A DNA stretch of 64,000 nucleotides from Streptantibioticus_C sp963761325 (GTDB lineage: Bacteria; Actinomycetota; Actinomycetes; Streptomycetales; Streptomycetaceae): contig CAVXGZ010000004.1 in assembly GCA_963761325.1 (NCBI GenBank), positions 310,001-374,000 on the forward strand. Reading direction: 5' to 3'. Below, in pieces: positions 43,992 through 53,141 of the stretch (the stretch's first letter is position 1; every line of letters begins with the position of its first letter). Position numbers and translations under genes: made by a program. The notes below the pieces were generated by a model. It was given only the letters and a program-made list of their open reading frames with translations. It did no database searches and was not told the DNA's origin.

Positions 43992-45149
43992 ATGTTTGGT
44001 TATCGGGTACCCGCTCCCGATGAGGCGATGCTCATCTCCGGGGGGAGGCGTGGCCAGGGGGGCGCACCGTTCCGGGTGGTGACCGGGCATGGCAAGTTCG
44101 TGCTGCCGATCTTCCGCAAGACCCGCTTCCTGACGCTGGCGATGTGCGAGGCGGAGGTCGCGGAGACCTGCGTGACCCGGCAGGGCATCGCGCTGACCGT
44201 GCGCGCGGTGATCGCGTTCAAGGTCGGCAACGACAACGAGAGCATCGTCAACGCCGGCCAGCGCTTCCTGTCCGACCAGGACCAGATGTCCGTGCTGACC
44301 GGCCGGATCTTCGCGGGCCACCTGCGCAGCATCATCGGTTCGATGACGGTCGAGGAGATCGTCACCGAGCGGCAGAAGCTGGCCACCGAGGTGCTGGAGA
44401 CCTCGAAGTCGGAGATGGCGAAGATCGGCCTGATCGTCGACTCGCTGCAGATCCAGTCGATCGACGACGGCGACACCGGCTACATCGAGGCGATGTCCTC
44501 GCCGCACAAGGCGGCCATCCAGCGCCAGGCTCAGATCGCCCAGGCACAGGCCACCCAGGCGTCCGTCGAGGCGCAGCAGGTGGCCGCGCGCAACCAGGCC
44601 GAGTACGCCCGGCAGACCGCAGTCGTGCAGGCGCAGTACAACGCCGAGGTGGACCGCGCGCAGGCCGAGGCCTCGCAGGCCGGACCGCTGGCCCAGGCCC
44701 ACGCGCAGCAGGAGGTGCTGGCGGCGCAGACCGAACTGGCGCTGCGTCAGGCCGAGTTGCGCCAGCAGCAGCTGGTCGCCGAGGTGGTCAAGCCGGCGCA
44801 GGCCGAGGCGGAGCGGATCCGGGTGCTGGCCACCGCGGAGGCCGAGCGGATGAAGATCCAGGCCGAGGCCGCCGCGTCCTACGACCGGGTGGCCCTGGAC
44901 CGGATGCTCATCGACCAGCTCCCGCAGATCGTCAAGGAGGCGGCGAGCGGCCTGGCCGGCGCCAACGTCAACGTGCTCAACGGCGCCGACGGGCTCGGCG
45001 AGATCGCGGCCGGCCTGGTCGGGCAGGGTCTGACCATCCTGGACTCCGTCCGGCGCAACCTCGGCACCCCGAGCGCCGACCGGGACGGGGACGGCCGGAC
45101 CGGCGCCGACGTGCAGCGCTACGACAACGGTCAGATCAACATCCAGTAG
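43992..45149 (+). CDS. Flotillin-like SPFH/Band 7 protein (385 aa)
   Basis: A membrane-associated scaffold protein. Residues 1-180 form the SPFH domain (FRVVTGHGKFVLPIF, then ALTVRAVIAFKVGNDNESIVNAGQRFL). The long coiled-coil (about 180-310) is Gln/Ala/Glu-rich with repeated AEAxR units typical of flotillins. The C-terminus ends in a flexible acidic tail. GGAG lies just before the ATG. With the upstream NfeD-like gene it makes a two-gene operon that ends in a strong terminator. Confidence 0.95.
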   Translation: MFGYRVPAPDEAMLISGGRRGQGGAPFRVVTGHGKFVLPIFRKTRFLTLAMCEAEVAETCVTRQGIALTVRAVIAFKVGNDNESIVNAGQRFLSDQDQMSVLTGRIFAGHLRSIIGSMTVEEIVTERQKLATEVLETSKSEMAKIGLIVDSLQIQSIDDGDTGYIEAMSSPHKAAIQRQAQIAQAQATQASVEAQQVAARNQAEYARQTAVVQAQYNAEVDRAQAEASQAGPLAQAHAQQEVLAAQTELALRQAELRQQQLVAEVVKPAQAEAERIRVLATAEAERMKIQAEAAASYDRVALDRMLIDQLPQIVKEAASGLAGANVNVLNGADGLGEIAAGLVGQGLTILDSVRRNLGTPSADRDGDGRTGADVQRYDNGQINIQ

Positions 45150-45163
45150 CACCACGCACCGCA

Positions 45164-45208
45164 CACGCGAAGGCGCCCGCCGGATCGACCGGCGGGCGCC
45201 TTCGCGTG
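45164..45208. terminator. Bidirectional terminator between flotillin and the VWA-operon genes
   Basis: Two perfect 20-bp arms at 45164-45183 and 45189-45208 (beginning CACGCGAAGGCGCCC on the left) enclose a 5-base loop ATCGA. It lies between convergent gene ends (45149 and 45216), so it can serve both. Confidence 0.92.
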
Positions 45209-45215
45209 CGGAGGG

Positions 45216-46004
45216 TCAGATCCCCTGCGGGACCCGGCGCGGCCGGCCGCCGCCGCGGGTCAGGGCGTAGCCCCCGACGGCCGCGAGCGAACCGAGGACG
45301 CCGCCGGCGGCGGTCCACAGCCAGCGGGTGGACCACCAGGTGCCGGCCCAGCCGTCGGCGGGCCGGACCACCGGGCCGTTGCGGGTGACGACCGGGTCGA
45401 CGGAGCCGTCCACCGCCTGCGAGGCGCCCGCCGCGTCCGAGGTGGCCCGCACCGCGGTGTCCACCGGCAGGCCGAGGTCCGCCTCGGGGACGTCGGTCAC
45501 CGTCAGGCGCACGTAGTACGCGCCGCGCAGCGGGTCGTTGGACCACGGTTCGGCCCAGGCGCGCACGGTGCGCAGCGCGCAGGACAGCTGGATGCTCGCC
45601 ACGCCGGCCGGCGCCGGGCGGGTGTTCGTGCCGTACCGGCACGCCTGGCGGCGGCGCAGCCCGTCGTAGACGTCGAGCTGCCACGTCGAGGTGCCGCTGC
45701 GGGTGACCGACTGCGGGAAGGTCACGGTGGCGTGCACGGTGACGTGCTGCCCGGCGTCGGCCGGGAAGACCCAGTAGAGGTAGTCGCCGGTGGACGCGCT
45801 CGCGGTGGCCTGCTGGCCCTGCTGGAACGCGGCGGCGGTGCGGAAGGAGGTGCCGGCCTCGGTCGGCGGGGCGTCGGCGGCGCTCGCCGACGGGCTCGGG
45901 CTCGGCGAGGAGGTGTCGGCCAGCGCGCTGCCGGCCGCCCCCACCACCCCGGTCAGCACGGCGGCGGTGAGCAGCGCGCCGGCCAGGATCCTTGTGCCAC
46001 GCAT
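45216..46004 (-). CDS. Secreted/membrane-anchored protein co-encoded with a VWA protein (262 aa)
   Basis: The N-terminal signal peptide (ILAGALLTAAVLTGVVGAAGSALA) is followed by a Ser/Pro-rich linker, a beta-rich domain of about 160 residues with one Cys pair (RQACRYGTN and IQLSCAL), and a C-terminal membrane helix followed by a basic tail (GYALTRGGGRPRR). It is thus probably membrane-anchored with the bulk outside. The ATG at 46004 shares one base with the VWA stop, so I reject the longer frame from 46100. It probably works with the VWA protein at the cell surface; the function is unknown. Confidence 0.88.
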   Translation of the reverse strand: MRGTRILAGALLTAAVLTGVVGAAGSALADTSSPSPSPSASAADAPPTEAGTSFRTAAAFQQGQQATASASTGDYLYWVFPADAGQHVTVHATVTFPQSVTRSGTSTWQLDVYDGLRRRQACRYGTNTRPAPAGVASIQLSCALRTVRAWAEPWSNDPLRGAYYVRLTVTDVPEADLGLPVDTAVRATSDAAGASQAVDGSVDPVVTRNGPVVRPADGWAGTWWSTRWLWTAAGGVLGSLAAVGGYALTRGGGRPRRVPQGI

Positions 46005-47287
46005 CAGTTGGCCCTCCAGATTGCGACGCGCCAGCGCGAGAGCCAGCCCCACACCAGCCCGGTCAGCAGACCGGTCAGGGTCAGGAAGCCCAGCAGCCAC
46101 CAGCCGGAGCCGAGGCCGAAGAACGCCACGTCGGACGGCTGGTCGGGGGCGTGCGCCAGGTCGAGCGACAACTCGACCGGCAGGCCCGGGGTGGTGCGCA
46201 CCGAGGCCGGGGCGGCGAAGGAGTTGCCGACCTCCAGGCAGACGGTCTCCGGCGGGGGCGGCGGGTTGTCGGAGTCGGAGGAGACGGCCGGCTTGGGGTA
46301 GCGCAGGCCGGCCGAGATGACGTCGGTGCGTCCCGAGCCGTCCTCGTCGTCCCGCACGATCTCCCGGCCGCTGACCGTGACCGCGCGCAGCAGGACGCCG
46401 TAGTCCTGGTCGACCGCGCGGTCGTCGGAGATGCTGACCGCGGCCCGCAGTTCCTGGCCGGGCCGCACGGCCACCTTGTACCAGCGGTTCTGCGAGAAGG
46501 TCTCGCGGTCGGTGTACAGCCCCGCGGTCAGCTGCGGCGCGGTGGCGCAGCTCGAACCGCCCTGCGTGGCCACCGGGTTGACGGTGGGATCGGTGCTGCG
46601 GTCCACCAACTGCTTGACGCGGGTGGTGAGTTGGGTGCGGTGCTGCACGGTGGTGTAGGTGCCGCCGGTGGCCTCGGCGATGCAGCTGAGCTGGCTGCGG
46701 GTGCGGGCGTCGGGGATCAGGCCCAGCGTGTCGATGGTCAGGTGGGTGCCGTCGGCGGCCAGGTCCCGGGCCACCTGGCAGGGGTCGAGCGGGCCGCAGG
46801 TGTCCTCGCCGTCGGTGATGAGCACGATGCGGCGCGAGATGTCACCGCCGCCGCTCAGGTCCTGGCCGGCCTTCTCCAGGGCCGGGCCGATCGGGGTCCA
46901 GCCGGTGGGCTGCAGGGTGGCCACCGCGGCCTTGGCCTGCGCGCGGTTCAACTGCCCGACCGGGTAGAGCTGCTCGGTGTCCTTGCAGCCGACCAGCCGG
47001 TCGTTGCCCGGGTAGTCGGCGCCGAGGGTGCGGATGCCGAGGTCGACGCCCTGCGGCACCGAGTCCAGCACCTGGTCGAACGCCGCCTTGGCGGCCGACA
47101 TCCGGGACTGGCCGTCGATGTCCCGGGTGCTCATCGAGCCGCTCACGTCGAGGACCAGCTCGACCTTGGGTGGGGACTGCGGGGACTGCGGTTCATCGGC
47201 CGACGCCTGGGTGGGGAGCAGCCCGCCGGCCAGCACGGCCAACAGAGCGCAGCCGACCCAGGCTGTCAGCCGCCTTCTTATGATCAT
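46004..47287 (-). CDS. VWA-domain membrane protein (427 aa)
   Basis: A signal peptide (WVGCALLAVLAGGLLPTQASA) precedes a von Willebrand factor A domain with an intact MIDAS start DVSGSMS near residue 47 and LITDGEDTCG near 155, so it should bind a divalent metal and a partner protein. A beta-sandwich domain follows, and near residue 400 a C-terminal membrane helix (GWWLLGFLTLTGLLTGLVWGW) with a short basic tail. I use ATG 47287 since the signal peptide begins there. The next gene starts on the stop codon (TGATG), so a surface complex is likely. Confidence 0.92.
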   Translation of the reverse strand: MIIRRRLTAWVGCALLAVLAGGLLPTQASADEPQSPQSPPKVELVLDVSGSMSTRDIDGQSRMSAAKAAFDQVLDSVPQGVDLGIRTLGADYPGNDRLVGCKDTEQLYPVGQLNRAQAKAAVATLQPTGWTPIGPALEKAGQDLSGGGDISRRIVLITDGEDTCGPLDPCQVARDLAADGTHLTIDTLGLIPDARTRSQLSCIAEATGGTYTTVQHRTQLTTRVKQLVDRSTDPTVNPVATQGGSSCATAPQLTAGLYTDRETFSQNRWYKVAVRPGQELRAAVSISDDRAVDQDYGVLLRAVTVSGREIVRDDEDGSGRTDVISAGLRYPKPAVSSDSDNPPPPPETVCLEVGNSFAAPASVRTTPGLPVELSLDLAHAPDQPSDVAFFGLGSGWWLLGFLTLTGLLTGLVWGWLSRWRVAIWRAN

Positions 47288-47394
47288 CGCCGGATCGTAG
47301 TGAAGATCGACCGCCGACCCCAATCGCGGCCCTGACCGGTGCGGACCGACCCGTCTGGTTCGATGGGCGACGTCCGCTGTTGGGAGGAGTCGCC

Positions 47395-48645
47395 CTGAAC
47401 ACCCCGTTGGCTGAGGCGTTGTCCGCCGTGCTGCTGGTCGTGGTGCTGGCCTGTGCCGTGGTGCGCCCGAGGGGGTGGCCGGAGGCGGTGTTCGCGGTGC
47501 CGGCCGCCGTCGTGGTGGTCGCGACCGGGGCGATCCCGCTGGCGCACGCCCGCGACGAGGCCGCCCGGCTCGGCCCGGTGGTGGGGTTCCTGGCCGCGGT
47601 GCTGGTGCTGGCGCGGCTGTGCGACGACGACGGGCTGTTCCGGGCCTGCGGGCGGTGGATGGCGGCCGCGGCGGCCGGCTCGCCGCGGCGGCTGCTGGCG
47701 GCGATCTTCGTGCTGGCCTCGGTGGTGACCGCGGTGCTGAGCCTGGACGCCACGGTGGTGCTGCTCACCCCGGTGGTGTTCGCCACCGCCGCCCGGCTCG
47801 GCGCCCGGGCCAAGCCGCACGTCTACGCCTGCACGCACCTGTCGAACACCGCGTCACTGCTGCTGCCGGTCTCCAATCTGACGAACCTTCTGGCGTTCGC
47901 GGCCAGCGGGCTGACGTTCACCCGGTTCGCCGGGCTGATGGCGCTGCCGTGGCTGGTGGCGGTCGGCGTCGAGTACCTGGTCTTCCGGCGCTGGTTCGCC
48001 ACCGACCTGGACGCCGGCGCCCGCCCGCCCGCGCCGGCCGACACCGGGAGCCCGCCGGTCTTCGCGCTGGTCACCGTCGGCTGCACGCTGGCCGGCTTCG
48101 TGGCCACCTCGGCGGTCGGCGTCAACCCGGCGTGGGCCGCCGCGGCGGGCGCGGGCGTGCTGGCCGTGCGGGCACTGGTGCGCCGGCGCACCACCGCGCG
48201 CGCCCTGGTCGGCGCGGCGGCGGTGCCGTTCCTGGCCTTCGTGCTGTCGCTCGGCATCGTGGTGCGCGCGGTGGTGGACAACGGGCTGTCGGACGGCCTC
48301 GGCCACCTGGTCCCCGGCGGCCAGGGGCTGGCCGCGCTGCTGGGCACCGCCGCGCTCGCCGCGGTGCTGGCCAACGTGATCAACAACCTGCCCGCCGTGC
48401 TGGTGCTGCTCCCGCTGACCGCGCCGTCCGGCCCGGGCGCGGTCCTCGCCGTGCTGGTCGGCGTCAACATCGGCCCCAACCTCACCTACGCCGGCTCGCT
48501 CGCCACCCTGCTGTGGCGCCGGATCCTGCGTCAGCACGACACCGGCGTGGACCTGCGCGAGTTCACCGTGCTCGGCCTGCTGTGCGTGCCGCCGGCGCTG
48601 GTGCTCGCCGTGCTGGCGCTGTGGGGCGCGCTGCGCGTCGGCTGA
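47395..48645 (+). CDS. ArsB/NhaD-superfamily ion transporter (416 aa)
   Basis: A membrane transporter of the ion-transporter superfamily that contains ArsB arsenite exporters and NhaD antiporters. About 11 hydrophobic segments are seen, with LSLDATVVLLTPVVF and NVINNLPAVLVLLPL as matching half-motifs and GVNIGPNLTYAGSLATLLW near the end. The only strong ribosome site, GGGAGGAG at 47382-47389, sits 5 bases before CTG 47395 (LNTPLAEAL); the alternative TTG 47380 has no site in front of it. No arsenic regulator is adjacent, so the substrate is uncertain. Confidence 0.92.
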   Translation: MNTPLAEALSAVLLVVVLACAVVRPRGWPEAVFAVPAAVVVVATGAIPLAHARDEAARLGPVVGFLAAVLVLARLCDDDGLFRACGRWMAAAAAGSPRRLLAAIFVLASVVTAVLSLDATVVLLTPVVFATAARLGARAKPHVYACTHLSNTASLLLPVSNLTNLLAFAASGLTFTRFAGLMALPWLVAVGVEYLVFRRWFATDLDAGARPPAPADTGSPPVFALVTVGCTLAGFVATSAVGVNPAWAAAAGAGVLAVRALVRRRTTARALVGAAAVPFLAFVLSLGIVVRAVVDNGLSDGLGHLVPGGQGLAALLGTAALAAVLANVINNLPAVLVLLPLTAPSGPGAVLAVLVGVNIGPNLTYAGSLATLLWRRILRQHDTGVDLREFTVLGLLCVPPALVLAVLALWGALRVG

Positions 48646-48749
48646 CGGCGGCCGGCCCGCCGCGCCGCGTGGCCCCGGCGGTGCGGGCCGCGCCCGTGGC
48701 AGGGTGGGACGCGCCGTCCGTCCGTGCCGCGCCGGGAGTTGATGACCAG

Positions 48750-49286
48750 ATGACCGTGATCCCCCCCGCGTCGGGAACGCCGACCGTCGTCGCCTGGATC
48801 GTCGAGGGCACCTGGCCGGCCTGTGTCGACGCGGTACGGGCGCACGCCGACGAGGACGCGGACGTGGTGCTGCTGCACGTCAGCGGCCAGGAGGTGCCGG
48901 ACGCGGCACACGGCGCGTTCGCCGGGCTGCTGGGACGCGGGCATCCGGAACGCGATCCGGGCGCCGCGCTGGAGGGGCTGGGCGCCGCGTCCGGGGCGGC
49001 GCTGCTGGAGTCGGCGGCCGAGCGGCTCGGGCGGCCGTGCGAGCGGGTCGAGCGGTGCGGCCAGGTGGAGCGCGAGGTGGTGGCCGCCGCCGAGGGCGCG
49101 GATCTGCTGGTGCTCACCCGGGACGGCGACCGCGGCCACCTCGGCCCGCGCAGCCTGGGTCCGGCCAGCCGCTTCGTGGTCGACCACGCCCCCTGCCCGG
49201 TGCTGCTGGTCTGGCCGGAGCCGGCCCCCGGTATCGGCACCATGCCGCCGCCCCCGCCCGAGCCGCCGCAGCCGCCCGAGCACTGA
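48750..49286 (+). CDS. Universal stress protein family (178 aa)
   Basis: A single UspA-type domain. The core ends with ADLLVLTRDGDRGHLGPRSLGPASRFVVDHAPCPVLLV, corresponding to the ATP-binding GxxGxGxxxxxxG(S/T) region, but the glycines are replaced, so nucleotide binding is doubtful. A proline-rich tail follows. The start is ATG 48750 with GGGAG 11 bases upstream. It may be co-transcribed with the ion transporter 104 bases upstream and is convergent with the SpoIIE-type gene. Confidence 0.85.
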   Translation: MTVIPPASGTPTVVAWIVEGTWPACVDAVRAHADEDADVVLLHVSGQEVPDAAHGAFAGLLGRGHPERDPGAALEGLGAASGAALLESAAERLGRPCERVERCGQVEREVVAAAEGADLLVLTRDGDRGHLGPRSLGPASRFVVDHAPCPVLLVWPEPAPGIGTMPPPPPEPPQPPEH

Positions 49287-49301
49287 CGCGCGGGGCGCGG
49301 C

Positions 49302-51761
49302 TCACACGCCCGCGACGGCCGGCGTGCGGTGGTCGGAGCGGTCCTCGGCGTTCGGCGTGGGCAGCTCGAACCAGACCGTCTTGCCGCGGCCGCTGGGCGA
49401 GTTGCCCCAGGCGGACGCGACGGCGGCCACGATGAGCAGCCCGCGGCCGCCCTCCGCCTCGTCGCCGTCCAGCGCGGGCGGGACCGGCATCGCGAGGTGC
49501 GGATCGGAGTCGCGCACCTCGACCCGGACCCGTCCCGGGTAGCGGCGCACGTGGATGTCCACGTCGGTGTCACCGTGCACCAGGGCGTTAGTGATCACCT
49601 CGGAGGCCAGCAGCTCGGTGTCGTCGGTCATGCCGGCGAGCTCGACGCTGCGCAGCCACTCGCGCAGGAACTGCCGGGCCCGGTGCACGCCGTGCAGGTC
49701 GCGGCGGTGGATCGCCAGCCGCCTGACGTGCAGTCGGGCCTGCGCGGACGCGCCCTCGTAGCGCAGCAGGAGCAGCGCGGCGTCGTCGGCCCGGGAGCGG
49801 CGGGCCGAGATGCCGCCGATCATCAGGTCGCCCAGCGTCTCCAGTTCGCCGTCGGCCTCGCCCAGCCCGCGCTCCAGGCCGGACCGCACGTCCCGGTCGT
49901 CCGGGCCGTCGTAGCCCACCAGGCCGTCGGTGTAGAGGGCGACGAGCGTGCCGGGGTCCAGGCTGACCTTGGTGGACCGGTAGCGCACGTCGCGCTCGAT
50001 GCCCATCGGGATGCCCACCTCGACGTCCTCGGCCAGGTAGCGCCCGTCGGGGAGGCGGATCAGCGGCAGGTGGTGTCCGGCGCTGACGATCTCGGCCAGC
50101 CCGGTGCGCGGGTCGAGCCAGACGCAGCAGCAGGTGGCGAAGCGGTCGGTGTCCAGCTCGACCAGCAGGCGGTTGGTGCGGATGAGCACGCTGGTCGGGT
50201 CGTGGCCCTCGGCCGCGTACGCCCGCACCGCGCTGCGCAGTTGGCCCATCACGACGGCCGCCGAGATGTTGTGGCCCTGGACGTCGCCGATGACCGCCCC
50301 GATCCGGCCGTCGGGCAGCGTGATCAGGTCGTACCAGTCACCGCCCAGCTCTATCCCGCCGCTGGTCGGCAGGTAGCGGCTGGTGGTCAGCACGCCGGCC
50401 ATCTGCGGCAGCCTCCTGGGCAGCAGGGCCTGCTGGAGCTTCTGGGCCAGCGCGTGCTGGGCGTCGTAGAGGCGGGTGCGCTCGAAGGTCTGGCCGAGCA
50501 GGGTGGCGAGCGCGATCAGCACCGAGTGCTCGGTGATGACGTGGCTGTGCTCCGGGCGGAAGCCGATCGAGCAGCTGCCGATGGCCCGGCCGCCGCCCAG
50601 CAGCGGCAGCACCACCCACACCAGCCGGTCCGACGGGCCGGCGGAGTCGGCGTCCACGGGCTCCTCGACGACCCCCATGTCCTCCAGGTCCTCCAGGTCC
50701 TCCCGCTCGGTCAGCCGGGCCAGGTCGCCGGCGGGCGGCTCGCCGGGGTCGGTGTCGCCGACCGGGCCGCGCACGATCTGCCGCCGCTGGTTGACCGCGT
50801 CGGTCTCCAACGAGGGGCTGCCGAGCGGCCGTCCGTTCAGCTCGCGCAGGAACTCCCGGGAGCAGCCGCGCGCGTCGACGATCCGCAGCCGGTCGCCCTC
50901 GACGAGGGTGATCGCCATCGCCTGGGCGCCGAAGCCGTCGACCACCCGCTCCAGCGCCTGTGCGGCGGCCTGGTCGGTGCGGACCGTGCCGATCAGCGAG
51001 TTGGCCAGCTTGTGCAGGTGGTAGATGAGCGGCGCGGTGATCGCGGCCCCCTCGTCCGGCCGGCCCGCGTCCACCGACTCGGCAAGGCCCACCGTGCTGG
51101 TGCCGGCCGGCGCGGTGATGACCCGCGGCACGGCGGGCGGGCGCAGCGACACGCCGCGTTCCCGCAGCGCGCTCAGCTCCCGGGTGAGGCGGACGCCGGT
51201 CTCCTCCAGGTAGCGGCGCTCCGCGTCGGTCAGCCGGCGGAACATCTGCGGCCAGTAGGTGGAGATCGCGCCGAACCGCCTCCCCGGCTCGCCGAGCGGC
51301 ACCGCGGTCACGGTGAACGGGAAGGGCGCGAACACCGCCAGCTCCGGGTGGCTGCCGAGCTCCTGCACGGAGTGCGCGAGAACGATCTCGCCGGTGCGGA
51401 ACGTCACCGCCGCCGCGTAGACCGGGTCGTCCACCGGGACCCGCTCCACCGAGCCGGTGCCCAGCGGGGTCACGGCGGCCACCGTGGAGATCAGCTTGCG
51501 GTCGTCCACGTCGTAGAGGTAGGCCGTCACGGCGGAGGCACCGGCATCGGACAGCACCCGGAGCACCTTCGCGGCGATCAGGTCGTCCCGGTCCCCGGTG
51601 GTCGGTGCCCGGTCGCCCCCGCCGGCGTTGTGGTCGGGCGGGTCGTCTCCAGCACCCGGGCGCGGCGTGTCCCTGCCGCCGGGCGGAGGAGGTGGTGCCG
51701 CTCCGCAGCCATTCATGATCGATTCGCCGGAATCCCGTCCCTTGTCTCGCGTGTTCCCCAT
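49302..51761 (-). CDS. SpoIIE/PP2C-type phosphatase with GAF domains and anti-sigma-type ATPase domain (819 aa)
   Basis: A cytoplasmic signalling protein. The domain order is a Pro/Gly-rich N-terminus (1-55), GAF-like domains (about 55-200 and 230-430), a PP2C/SpoIIE phosphatase (about 435-660, with LGGDWYDLI, AVIGDVQGHN and ALYTDGLV) and a C-terminal HATPase_c domain like RsbW/SpoIIAB (ELLASEVITNALVHG and GRGLLIVAAVASAWG). Such proteins dephosphorylate anti-anti-sigma factors or control partner-switching in streptomycetes. GAF domains suggest a small-molecule or redox signal. An alternative start is ATG 51716. Confidence 0.93.
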   Translation of the reverse strand: MGNTRDKGRDSGESIMNGCGAAPPPPPGGRDTPRPGAGDDPPDHNAGGGDRAPTTGDRDDLIAAKVLRVLSDAGASAVTAYLYDVDDRKLISTVAAVTPLGTGSVERVPVDDPVYAAAVTFRTGEIVLAHSVQELGSHPELAVFAPFPFTVTAVPLGEPGRRFGAISTYWPQMFRRLTDAERRYLEETGVRLTRELSALRERGVSLRPPAVPRVITAPAGTSTVGLAESVDAGRPDEGAAITAPLIYHLHKLANSLIGTVRTDQAAAQALERVVDGFGAQAMAITLVEGDRLRIVDARGCSREFLRELNGRPLGSPSLETDAVNQRRQIVRGPVGDTDPGEPPAGDLARLTEREDLEDLEDMGVVEEPVDADSAGPSDRLVWVVLPLLGGGRAIGSCSIGFRPEHSHVITEHSVLIALATLLGQTFERTRLYDAQHALAQKLQQALLPRRLPQMAGVLTTSRYLPTSGGIELGGDWYDLITLPDGRIGAVIGDVQGHNISAAVVMGQLRSAVRAYAAEGHDPTSVLIRTNRLLVELDTDRFATCCCVWLDPRTGLAEIVSAGHHLPLIRLPDGRYLAEDVEVGIPMGIERDVRYRSTKVSLDPGTLVALYTDGLVGYDGPDDRDVRSGLERGLGEADGELETLGDLMIGGISARRSRADDAALLLLRYEGASAQARLHVRRLAIHRRDLHGVHRARQFLREWLRSVELAGMTDDTELLASEVITNALVHGDTDVDIHVRRYPGRVRVEVRDSDPHLAMPVPPALDGDEAEGGRGLLIVAAVASAWGNSPSGRGKTVWFELPTPNAEDRSDHRTPAVAGV

Positions 51762-51868
51762 CGCTGACGGCGGCCTCAGCCGTCCTCATCCCTAGCGTTC
51801 CCGATCGAATGCCGACAAATCACCCGCGGGCCATCCAGCGGGCCCGATGCGGCGGGCGGCGCGGGCGG

Positions 51869-52621
51869 CTACTCGTGGCGCAGCGGGATCTCGTAGGCGA
51901 TCTCCCAGCGCACGTCCGGGACGGTGATGTCGGCGGTCTCGACCGGGCGGCCGTCGTCGGCGTAGTAGGTGCGCTCGATGTGGAGCAGCAGGTCGCCGGC
52001 GCAGATGCCGAGCAGGGCGGCCTCGGCGGCGGTGGCCCGGCCGGGGCGCGGGATCTCCAGGGCGGAGCCCACCCGGATGCCGATGCTCAGCATGCGCTCG
52101 ATCACGCCCTTGCCCGCCAGCGGCCCCAACTCGGGCAGCAGCACCGGGGTTTCGTCGGTGAGGGCCATCGGCTCCCAGCTCTCCGAGAGCTGCACCGGCT
52201 GGCGGTCGACCAGGAACTCGTACGCGGTGCGCACGCAAAGGTCGCCCTCGGCGATGGCGAGCCGGGCGGCGATGCCGGCCGGCGCCGGGATCCGGGCCTG
52301 GCTGTGGTTCTCCCAGCGGGCGTCGCCGCCGACTTCGAGCAGCCCGGGGCGGAACGGGCCGCCGCCGCCCACCCCGCCGGCGCGGACCATCCGCCGGCGC
52401 TCGCGCGGCCGCCGCACGAAGGTGCCGGATCCGGCCCGGCCCTCGACCAGGCCTTCGACGATGAGCAGGTCGACGGCACGCTGGGTGACGTTGCGGCCGA
52501 CGCCGTACTCCCGGGCGAGCTGGGCACGGGACGGCATGCGGTCGCCCTGCGCCCACTCCCCGCGCCGGATGCGATCGCGCAGGTCGTCGGCGACTCGGAG
52601 GTAAGGGGCCTCGCGTGCCAT
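51869..52621 (-). CDS. GntR/HutC-family transcriptional regulator (250 aa)
   Basis: The N-terminal winged helix-turn-helix (LRDRIRRGEWAQGDRMPSRAQ, YGVGRNVTQRAVDLL) is followed by a UTRA ligand-binding domain (CVRTAYEFLVDRQPVQLSESWEPMALT and LLLHIERTYYADDGRPVETADITV). It is divergent from a small gene and a methyltransferase gene. An inverted repeat that overlaps the likely promoter lies between them, so it probably represses the operon, and itself, until a ligand binds. Confidence 0.94.
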   Translation of the reverse strand: MAREAPYLRVADDLRDRIRRGEWAQGDRMPSRAQLAREYGVGRNVTQRAVDLLIVEGLVEGRAGSGTFVRRPRERRRMVRAGGVGGGGPFRPGLLEVGGDARWENHSQARIPAPAGIAARLAIAEGDLCVRTAYEFLVDRQPVQLSESWEPMALTDETPVLLPELGPLAGKGVIERMLSIGIRVGSALEIPRPGRATAAEAALLGICAGDLLLHIERTYYADDGRPVETADITVPDVRWEIAYEIPLRHE

Positions 52622-52660
52622 CCCCGGTCTCCCGCCTGCCGGTTGGTGCTCACTTTTCCG

Positions 52661-52704
52661 TTGACAAAGCTACTGCATAAGGTTCAATCTACTTAAGCAG
52701 CTTT
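52661..52704 (+). promoter_or_regulatory. Promoter-operator region of the GntR-controlled operon
   Basis: A perfect -35 box TTGACA lies at 52661-52666, with a weaker -10 candidate TTCAAT at 52683-52688 (16-base spacing). An imperfect inverted repeat, AAAGCTACTGCATAAG (52666-52681) against CTTAAGCAGCTTT (52692-52704), overlaps it. The layout is what a repressor site would give. The first gene of the operon starts at 52740. Confidence 0.6.
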
Positions 52705-52739
52705 ACGAACAGTGATCACCTGCTCACCTGGGGACACCC

Positions 52740-53141
52740 GTGCGTTCACCCGAATCCCGCGCCCGCGAAGTCGCCGAACGACTGACGGCCGCGACCGGCA
52801 CTCAGGCACGCACCACCACGACGCGCGACACCATCCGCGTCGAGGTCGACGTCCCCGTGCGGGTCGACACGGAGCTGCTGGCGGCCATCGTCGCCGCCCT
52901 CGGCGGCGCCGACCGCTTCGGGCACGACCACACGGCCAACGCGGCCGTGGCCTGGGCGGAGATCGCACGGCCGGCCACCGCAGGAGACGACCGAGAGGGG
53001 AACCCGGTGAGAGTCGATCCGCAGCCGCGCGCCGCCGGCGACGAGGAGCCGCAGCCGCCCGGCCAGCCGTGGGAGCCGCCGCAGGAGCCGCCGAGCCCGG
53101 ACGGCAGCAGCCCGGAAGGGGACGGGAAGCACCGCAAGTGA
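52740..53141 (+). CDS. Small hypothetical protein, divergent from GntR (133 aa)
   Basis: The first 60 residues include RAREVAERLTAATGTQARTTTTRDTIRVEVDVP and look like a small alpha/beta fold; the C-terminal half is acidic and Pro-rich (GQPWEPPQEPPSPDG). No family is recognised. The GTG start lies 36 bases downstream of the inverted repeat. The stop overlaps the methyltransferase GTG by 4 bases, so it is likely made together with that enzyme. Confidence 0.8.
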   Translation: MRSPESRAREVAERLTAATGTQARTTTTRDTIRVEVDVPVRVDTELLAAIVAALGGADRFGHDHTANAAVAWAEIARPATAGDDREGNPVRVDPQPRAAGDEEPQPPGQPWEPPQEPPSPDGSSPEGDGKHRK

